DNA from: Vibrio gallaecicus
Lineage (GTDB): Bacteria; Pseudomonadota; Gammaproteobacteria; Enterobacterales; Vibrionaceae
Length of the DNA: 64,000 nucleotides
Assembly: GCF_024347495.1 (NCBI RefSeq)
Contig: NZ_AP025491.1
Span: forward strand, 186,001 to 250,000
Direction of reading: 5' to 3'
In this document: piece by piece, positions 59,312 through 64,000 of the stretch
Layout: each line of letters starts with the position of its first letter
How positions within the stretch are numbered: position 1 is the stretch's first letter
Made by a program: the position numbers and the translations under genes
Notes under the pieces: model-generated
What the model saw: the letters and a program-made list of their open reading frames with translations, nothing else
What the model was told of the DNA's origin: nothing
The model's database searches: none

Positions 59312-59437
59312 TTACATGTATTGGTTAATATAAACATCGACCAAAAACATAAATACAGGCACGGTGCTTAGTACACCGAAAAAGACAATTGGAACCCAGT
59401 TTTTCACTGGCTTTTTAGGCTGATTATTATCACTCAT
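59312..59437 (-). CDS. 41-residue single-pass membrane protein
   Basis: This small gene has a good ribosome binding site (AAGAGGT, 8 nt before ATG 59437). It encodes a polar, Lys/Pro-rich head (MSDNNQPKKPVKNW), one transmembrane helix (VPIVFFGVLSTVPVFMFLVD) and a short tail (VYINQYM). The composition strongly suggests a real protein, a small inner-membrane subunit or modulator. I do not recognise the family. It stands alone in the 480-nt gap between the PLP-lyase and yccF genes, opposite to both. Confidence 0.72.
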   Translation of the reverse strand: MSDNNQPKKPVKNWVPIVFFGVLSTVPVFMFLVDVYINQYM

Positions 59438-59665
59438 CAAATTAACCTCTTACATGTCATATAAAGCTGAACATAGAAAATTGAGCCGCTAATGAACACG
59501 TGATTGACGAACAGCAGCATTGTGGTTTGGATACTATCAAATAAAGTGTAAGCGCTATATCCCTTTTTATATAAACGAATAAGCCTTAATAATTATTTTG
59601 AAGTGAACCAATGAAATAGGCTATTGTCGTAGAAGTTAATCGATTAATTTCTTTGGAGAGACAGA

Positions 59666-60100
59666 GTGAAAACACTCGGTAATATTATTTGGTTTTTATT
59701 TGGTGGCGTATTCATGGGATTGGCTTGGTGGTTCTTCGGAATTCTAGCTTTCTTAACCATCGTAGGAATTCCATGGGGACGAGCTTGTTTTGTAATGGGT
59801 AATTTTTCTTTCTTCCCATTTGGGCAAGAGGCGATTTCTCGCGATGAACTAACGAACGAAACTGATATTGGCACCAGTGCTTTTGGCATGCTTGGTAATA
59901 TTATTTGGTTCTTGTTTGCCGGTATTTGGCTAGCGATTGGTCATATTGCTTCAGCAGTAGCTTGCTTCATTACCATAATCGGTATTCCATTTGCCATTCA
60001 GCATTTGAAGCTTGCGGTTATTTCACTCGCTCCGATTGGAAAAACCGTTGTTGATAAGCACGAAGCAGAAGCGGCACGTGTGAGAAATTACAAAGGCTAA
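59666..60100 (+). CDS. yccF: YccF-family inner-membrane protein
   Basis: Translation starts at GTG 59666, with GGAG 7 nt upstream. The 144-residue protein carries two copies of the YccF motif: GNIIWFLFGG (4-13) with FLTIVGIPWG, and GNIIWFLFAG (77-86) with FITIIGIPFAIQHLKLA. This gives about four membrane helices with internal twofold repetition. Function is unknown; the family is widespread. The C-terminus (DKHEAEAARVRNYKG) is hydrophilic. A near-perfect terminator follows and separates it from the convergent DUF2057 gene. Confidence 0.88.
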   Translation: MKTLGNIIWFLFGGVFMGLAWWFFGILAFLTIVGIPWGRACFVMGNFSFFPFGQEAISRDELTNETDIGTSAFGMLGNIIWFLFAGIWLAIGHIASAVACFITIIGIPFAIQHLKLAVISLAPIGKTVVDKHEAEAARVRNYKG

Positions 60101-60117
60101 CTAAGTTCAGAATAAAC

Positions 60118-60146
60118 AGAGCCCTGCATGATGCAGGGCTCTTTAG
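60118..60146. terminator. Bidirectional Rho-independent terminator
   Basis: AGAGCCCTGCA (60118-60128) pairs perfectly with TGCAGGGCTCT (60132-60142) over a 3-nt loop, with T-rich sequence following. Confidence 0.93.
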
Positions 60147-60163
60147 TTTCTAATCAATAAACT

Positions 60164-60193
60164 GGATTATTGGATTATTGGTTATTGGTTACT
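60164..60193. repeat. Short tandem repeats at the 3' end of the DUF2057 gene
   Basis: GGATTATT occurs at 60164 and 60172, then GGTTATT at 60180 and GGTTACT at 60187. The last copy covers the TAA stop (60189-60191) of the minus-strand gene. Confidence 0.85.
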
Positions 60194-60827
60194 GATTAAT
60201 GAAGTCTTTGAATCTTTGCTTCGTTTCAGCGTCTGCTTTGCTGTACCAAAAGTGAAGCATTTCTTCAGTAGTATTTGCGGTATCAGTATCGATCTTAGCC
60301 GGTAATGTCACCGGTTGAGCTACTGCAACTGAAGCGGTTGTTAACGCCGCAACCCCACCTTTTTTGTTGTAATCAGCCGCTTCTAAAGGGAACTTACGAC
60401 CAATCTGCATCCCGCCTTTTACTAGCTTGTCTTGACGAAGGTCGACTGCGTTTTGGTTTTCATCAAGTAAGTTCCAATCAAGGTTCTTAATACCTGCTTT
60501 GCCTTGGTCGATATTACGATAATCAGGCAGATCAAAAGTTAGTGTCGTGTCACTGGCTTCAAATGTCGCAATGATAGTATCGCTATCAATAAATTCTCGC
60601 TCATTTCCCTGATCAAACGCCAGTTGATATTGGAAAACGATTTGGTTTTTGCCATCAGGAACGGTCAAAGTTTTATGTGAAGAGAAAAGACCACCAGAGA
60701 GATCTGGGCTGGCTTCGTTTACCGCTAAAATATCAACACTTGAAGGGACTTGTATTTCTACGTCAGCGAATACCGCTGGAGCCGCCATGATGGTAGAAAG
60801 TAACGCGATGCTTTGTATTGTTTTCAT
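60189..60827 (-). CDS. DUF2057 (YccT-like) periplasmic protein
   Basis: The start at 60827 (MKTIQSIALL) or two codons earlier is possible; neither has a clear ribosome binding site. The roughly 212-residue protein has a signal peptide ending VFADV. The DUF2057 core follows: VEIQVPSSVDILAVNE, HKTLTVPDGKNQIVFQYQ and LPDYRNIDQGKAG. The C-terminal MLHFWYSKADAETKQRFKDF is also family-like. In E. coli the relative YccT affects curli or envelope traits, and the biochemical role is unknown. The gene is convergent with yccF, and tandem repeats follow its stop. Confidence 0.82.
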   Translation of the reverse strand: MKTIQSIALLSTIMAAPAVFADVEIQVPSSVDILAVNEASPDLSGGLFSSHKTLTVPDGKNQIVFQYQLAFDQGNEREFIDSDTIIATFEASDTTLTFDLPDYRNIDQGKAGIKNLDWNLLDENQNAVDLRQDKLVKGGMQIGRKFPLEAADYNKKGGVAALTTASVAVAQPVTLPAKIDTDTANTTEEMLHFWYSKADAETKQRFKDFINQ

Positions 60828-60975
60828 AATCATACAATTGTTGTGGTCAGAGAAATTACAATCTCACGCGGAGAAATGTAATTCAAGTGATGAAAGTGGG
60901 ATTTAAAAATACTTGCCAAATCTTAACGAAACATTCATGTTCTAAGTCAAAAATGACTCAAAAGAGGGCAGTGAC

Positions 60976-61614
60976 TTGGATACAAAACGCATGGAAAGCT
61001 TTGAAAATCAGTTTGAATTTTTTTTAGAGCAAACAATGCAGACTGATGCTGCTCATGATCTTAACCATGTATTACGTGTTGTTAGATCCGCAATGGAGTT
61101 ATGCCAGGCAGAAAAGGCTAGACCTGAAATTGTAGTACCTGCTGCTTATCTTCATGATTGTTTTACTTACCCTAAAGATCATCCAGAAAGGAAAAACAGC
61201 GCTTTTCTAGCCGCAGATAAAGCCATTGGTTTTCTTGGTGAAATTAACTATCCAACGGAATATTTTGAGGCGATCCATCACGCCATTATTACTCATAGTT
61301 TTAGTGCAAACGTAACACCACAGACATTAGAAGCCGAAATTGTACAAGATGCTGATAGGTTAGATGCCCTTGGTGCTATTGGAATTGCGCGTTGTATCCA
61401 AGTCAGCGCTACTTTTGGCACAACACTGTATTCAGAGCATGACCCATTTTGTGAGTTTAGACTCCCTGAAGATAAAACTTATACGGTTGACCATTTTTAT
61501 TCAAAGCTATTTAAGCTAGCCGACACTATGAAAACAACTGCGGGTAGAAAGGAAGCGATGAAAAGAACCGAGTTCATGCGCAGCTATTTAGAACAATTAA
61601 GCTCGGAAATCTAA
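60976..61614 (+). CDS. yedJ: HD-domain phosphohydrolase (YedJ-like)
   Basis: TTG at 60976 is the likely start because GAGG lies 8 nt upstream; the ATG five codons on has no site. The 212-residue protein has HD-domain metal ligands HDLNHV (H27-D28), LHDC (H55-D56), IHHAIITHSFS and QDADRLDALGAIG. The last block is nearly identical to E. coli YedJ. It is a cytoplasmic metal-dependent phosphohydrolase with unknown nucleotide substrate. No neighbours on the same strand within 150 nt. Confidence 0.9.
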   Translation: MDTKRMESFENQFEFFLEQTMQTDAAHDLNHVLRVVRSAMELCQAEKARPEIVVPAAYLHDCFTYPKDHPERKNSAFLAADKAIGFLGEINYPTEYFEAIHHAIITHSFSANVTPQTLEAEIVQDADRLDALGAIGIARCIQVSATFGTTLYSEHDPFCEFRLPEDKTYTVDHFYSKLFKLADTMKTTAGRKEAMKRTEFMRSYLEQLSSEI

Positions 61615-61768
61615 TTGTATTGATAAAGTGTGAAGTCAGTTGTGTTTTATTCGGGTGAATATTTAAATATGCAACTAGAATTACTCGATAAAATCAAAAG
61701 CCATCAGAAATAAGATGAGCAGCATAGCAATGTGACTAGGTAAACTCGGCAAAAGGGATTAGAAGGGA

Positions 61769-62296
61769 ATGGAACATCAACACGTTCAAGTGAGCCATGA
61801 CATCGTCATTGAGTCTGAACTTGAAGAACGGAATCAAGCGACTCAAAGTCTCACTAATGCCGTGAATATCGATCAAACTAAGCAGGAAATAGTTTTACCA
61901 CCTCGCCCTTTGGTGGTGAATTATTCAATGGCGATACCTGTGTGGTTCTTTAGTATTTTGTTTGCGAGTATCTGGCTTGTTTACTACCCAGCAATAATGG
62001 TGCTGTTTTACCTGCTGGTTAGTGCGGTGACCTTTTTTGTTTATGCTTTCGATGCTTCTGCTAATAAGAATAAGACTTGGCGAATTGATGACACTTTATT
62101 TCATGCGTTATCGTTAATTGGTGGATGGTCCGGTGCTTTATTAGGGCAATGTATTTTCAACCATAAATATTCTGATAAAACGTTTGCCGTCATTTTCTGG
62201 TGTACTGCCGCAATGAATTTTTTATTTTTTGTATGGACACTAACCGAGTCGGGAAGCAGACAGTTAGAGGTTATTCTAGGTTCATTATTGACCTAG
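61769..62296 (+). CDS. DUF1294 membrane protein
   Basis: The 175-residue protein has a 50-residue polar N-terminus, then about four helices. It includes the DUF1294 signature FFVYAFDASANKNKTWRIDD and LFHALSLIGGWSGALLGQCI with FNHKYSDKTF. Many DUF1294 proteins carry an N-terminal cold-shock domain; here the N-terminus (MEHQHVQVSHDIVIESELEE) shows no RNP motif, so that domain is absent or decayed. AAAGGGA lies about 10 nt before the ATG. Function is unknown. Confidence 0.82.
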   Translation: MEHQHVQVSHDIVIESELEERNQATQSLTNAVNIDQTKQEIVLPPRPLVVNYSMAIPVWFFSILFASIWLVYYPAIMVLFYLLVSAVTFFVYAFDASANKNKTWRIDDTLFHALSLIGGWSGALLGQCIFNHKYSDKTFAVIFWCTAAMNFLFFVWTLTESGSRQLEVILGSLLT

Positions 62297-62326
62297 CGTA
62301 GTGGTTAAGATTTATTTAAAGAATAG

Positions 62327-62355
62327 AAAAGCCCCGAATGAATCGGGGCTTTTTA
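62327..62355. terminator. Bidirectional Rho-independent terminator
   Basis: AAAAGCCCCGA (62327-62337) pairs with TCGGGGCTTTT (62343-62353) over a 5-nt loop. It separates the convergent DUF1294 and alcohol dehydrogenase genes. Confidence 0.95.
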
Positions 62356-62394
62356 GTTTAGCCAGGCTTTAGGTATCTAGAACCTAAGGCGTGA

Positions 62395-63543
62395 TTACAT
62401 TGCTGCTTCGAAGATAGCTGAGATTTCTTCGTGCGTTGCTTGTTTAGGGTTAGTGAAACCACAAGCATCTTTAAGTGCGTTATCAGAAAGTGTTGGGATA
62501 TCTTCTAGCTTAGCGCCAAGTTGTGCAATACCTGCAGGAATACCTACATCATTCGCTAATGCTACAATCGCGTCGATTGCTGCTTCTGCGCCTTTCTCTG
62601 GAGACATACCTTCAATATCAACACCCATAGCTTTAGCTACATCAGCAAGACGCTCAGGGCAAACTTGCGCATTGTAGCGTTGTACGTGTGGAAGAAGAAT
62701 TGCGTTACAAACACCGTGCGGAAGGTCGTAGAAGCCTCCTAGTTGGTGAGCCATTGCGTGAACATAACCTAAAGATGCATTGTTGAATGCCATACCAGCC
62801 ATGAATTGTGCATAAGCCATTTGTTCACGAGCTTCAATGTCATCACCGTTGCTTACTGCTGTTCTTAAGTGTGCTTGAACAAGCTCAATAGCTTTGATTG
62901 CTACAGCGTCTGTAATTGGTGTAGCAGCAATTGATACATAAGCTTCAACCGCATGTGTTAACGCATCCATACCTGTTGCAGCAGTCAAAGATGCAGGCTT
63001 AGCTAGCATTAGCTCAGGATCGTTTACAGAAACAAGCGGAGTTGTGTGCTTATCTACAATCGCCATTTTAATGTGACGATCTTCATCAGTGATGATGCAG
63101 AAGCGAGTCATTTCAGATGCAGTACCAGCTGTTGTATTGATAGCAATCAATGGCATCATTGGTTTTTCAGAAACGTCTACGCCTTCGTAGTCAGCAATGC
63201 TGCCACCATTTGAAGCGACAAGCGCGATACCTTTTGCACAGTCGTGCGGAGAACCACCGCCTAGAGAAATAACGAAATCACAGTCATTGTCTGTTAAAAG
63301 CTGTAGACCGTCACGAACGTTGCTCATTGTTGGGTTTGGTTGAGTGCCATCAAAAACAACGGCTTCTACATCGCGATCGCTAAGTAAATCTTGTACTTGT
63401 TTAACAACACCGATTTGGTTAAGAATTTTATCAGTTACGATAAGACCCTTTTTGAAGCCTTGAGACTGAATATTGTCTGCTGCGTCTTTCAGGCAACCAG
63501 CGCCCATTAAGTTTACTGTAGGGATATAAAATGCACTCGCCAT
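62395..63543 (-). CDS. yiaY: Iron-containing alcohol dehydrogenase (YiaY-like)
   Basis: The 382-residue protein is a group III Fe-dependent alcohol dehydrogenase. It has the NAD-binding loop [17 protein letters not shown], then [16 protein letters not shown] and the metal-ligand segment [34 protein letters not shown] and [12 protein letters not shown] follow. The sequence closely follows E. coli YiaY, proposed to oxidise L-threonine or simple alcohols. GGAG lies 8 nt before the ATG. It is cytoplasmic and monocistronic by position. A regulatory region of about 270 nt lies upstream. Confidence 0.93.
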   Translation of the reverse strand: MASAFYIPTVNLMGAGCLKDAADNIQSQGFKKGLIVTDKILNQIGVVKQVQDLLSDRDVEAVVFDGTQPNPTMSNVRDGLQLLTDNDCDFVISLGGGSPHDCAKGIALVASNGGSIADYEGVDVSEKPMMPLIAINTTAGTASEMTRFCIITDEDRHIKMAIVDKHTTPLVSVNDPELMLAKPASLTAATGMDALTHAVEAYVSIAATPITDAVAIKAIELVQAHLRTAVSNGDDIEAREQMAYAQFMAGMAFNNASLGYVHAMAHQLGGFYDLPHGVCNAILLPHVQRYNAQVCPERLADVAKAMGVDIEGMSPEKGAEAAIDAIVALANDVGIPAGIAQLGAKLEDIPTLSDNALKDACGFTNPKQATHEEISAIFEAAM

Positions 63544-63812
63544 GGGAATACTCCAAGTTAATTATGATTTTTTGTTGGGTTCATATTGGCGAGTTAAGGG
63601 CTTTGAATTCTTGATCTGAAGCAATTTTAAAAGATAACTAACACTTTATAGGTACAGGTTGTGATTGCGCGCATATAGCAATCGTTTTTATGGAAGTAAG
63701 TGATGTTTGTATAAATAAGGTGTGTATGTTTTATTTGATTATAAATGGAGCAATTCAGTCCGAAAGCTCCATTTAAGGTACAGGCGATTGTTTACTTTAT
63801 TCTTTTCAATAG

Positions 63813-63956
63813 TTATTTATCAGTGGTCTCAAGTACTTCATTATTCTCGTTTTGATCTTCATCAGATGAAAGTTCTGAGTTTCCTTCAGGTTCTTCATCG
63901 TAGTATTTAACTAAAAAAGGGGTCAGCATGACGGATGATGGTAAGAAGTGCTTCAT
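63813..63956 (-). CDS. 47-residue acidic small protein
   Basis: This short gene has a strong GGAGGT ribosome binding site 4 nt before ATG 63956. It encodes a basic/hydrophobic head (MKHFLPSSVMLTPFLVKYY) followed by a highly acidic tail (DEEPEGNSELSSDEDQNENN...). The head is too short and polar for a clear membrane helix. No family is recognised. It lies upstream of and in the same direction as the alcohol dehydrogenase, 269 nt away, with no gene between. The head/tail charge contrast and the strong site argue that it is real. Confidence 0.65.
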   Translation of the reverse strand: MKHFLPSSVMLTPFLVKYYDEEPEGNSELSSDEDQNENNEVLETTDK

Positions 63957-64000
63957 AAAACCTCCACTATAAGTAATAGAAAGTTGAGTGATAATACTTG

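Noticed and set aside
63722..63910. A 62-codon plus-strand frame near the right edge
   Set aside because: It has no ribosome binding site and is antisense to the small acidic gene at 63813-63956, which has a strong one.

Overview
The window looks like chromosomal DNA of a marine gammaproteobacterium, most likely Vibrionaceae. The reasons are AT-rich DNA with many recognisable Vibrio/enteric-type proteins (YgfF-, YedJ-, YiaY-, YccF-, YcdX- and KefB/KefG-like), a rich set of c-di-GMP enzymes, FadL and porin outer-membrane proteins, and a Fur-controlled siderophore receptor. No rRNA, tRNA, insertion sequence, phage or CRISPR array was seen. The species call is inference from protein resemblance only.

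Layout. 0-6.6 kb: a truncated gene end, a membrane protein, a DHH phosphoesterase, a Nudix hydrolase, a coupled GFA/GNAT pair, another GNAT, a small anchored protein, an SDR dehydrogenase and a VOC protein. 6.8-19.8 kb: a large HD-GYP protein, a YcdX-type PHP phosphatase, cytochrome b562, a DUF2946/PepSY pair, a LysR and a LuxR regulator, a long RecX-like protein, a DUF3187 protein and a porin followed by a strikingly structured untranslated region. 19.9-23.1 kb: a GGDEF-EAL protein translationally coupled to a PhnD-type binding protein.

23.5-45.3 kb is the most distinctive part. Two divergent secreted sulfatases are followed by an octaheme cytochrome c fused to HEAT/TPR repeats and a tight six-gene MoxR/DUF58/DUF4381/BatA/BatB/BatD operon. 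Then come a LysR regulator, a small unknown protein, a secreted phosphatase of the alkaline phosphatase superfamily, a formylglycine-generating-enzyme-fold lipoprotein that lacks the catalytic cysteines, a radical-SAM sulfatase maturase, a second HEAT/TPR protein related to the cytochrome's C-terminal half, and a FadL-type channel. I read these as one cell-envelope system for sulfated (perhaps amphipathic) substrates. The maturase would activate the sulfatases, and the MoxR/VWA operon would assist assembly of an envelope redox complex. That is inference.

45.3-48 kb: a second binding-protein plus c-di-GMP-enzyme pair (BMP family plus diguanylate cyclase). 48.2-54.5 kb: an iron-acquisition cluster (MFS transporter, TonB-dependent receptor, secreted Fes/IroE-like esterase, AraC regulator) with a near-perfect Fur box in the divergent promoter. 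54.7-64 kb: KefB/KefG potassium efflux, a HAD hydrolase, a PLP lyase, YccF, DUF2057, a YedJ-type HD protein, DUF1294, a YiaY-type iron alcohol dehydrogenase, and two very small genes (41 and 47 codons) with good ribosome binding sites.

A recurrent oddity is that many genes here end in, or are immediately followed by, short tandem duplications. In several cases the repeated unit includes the stop codon.
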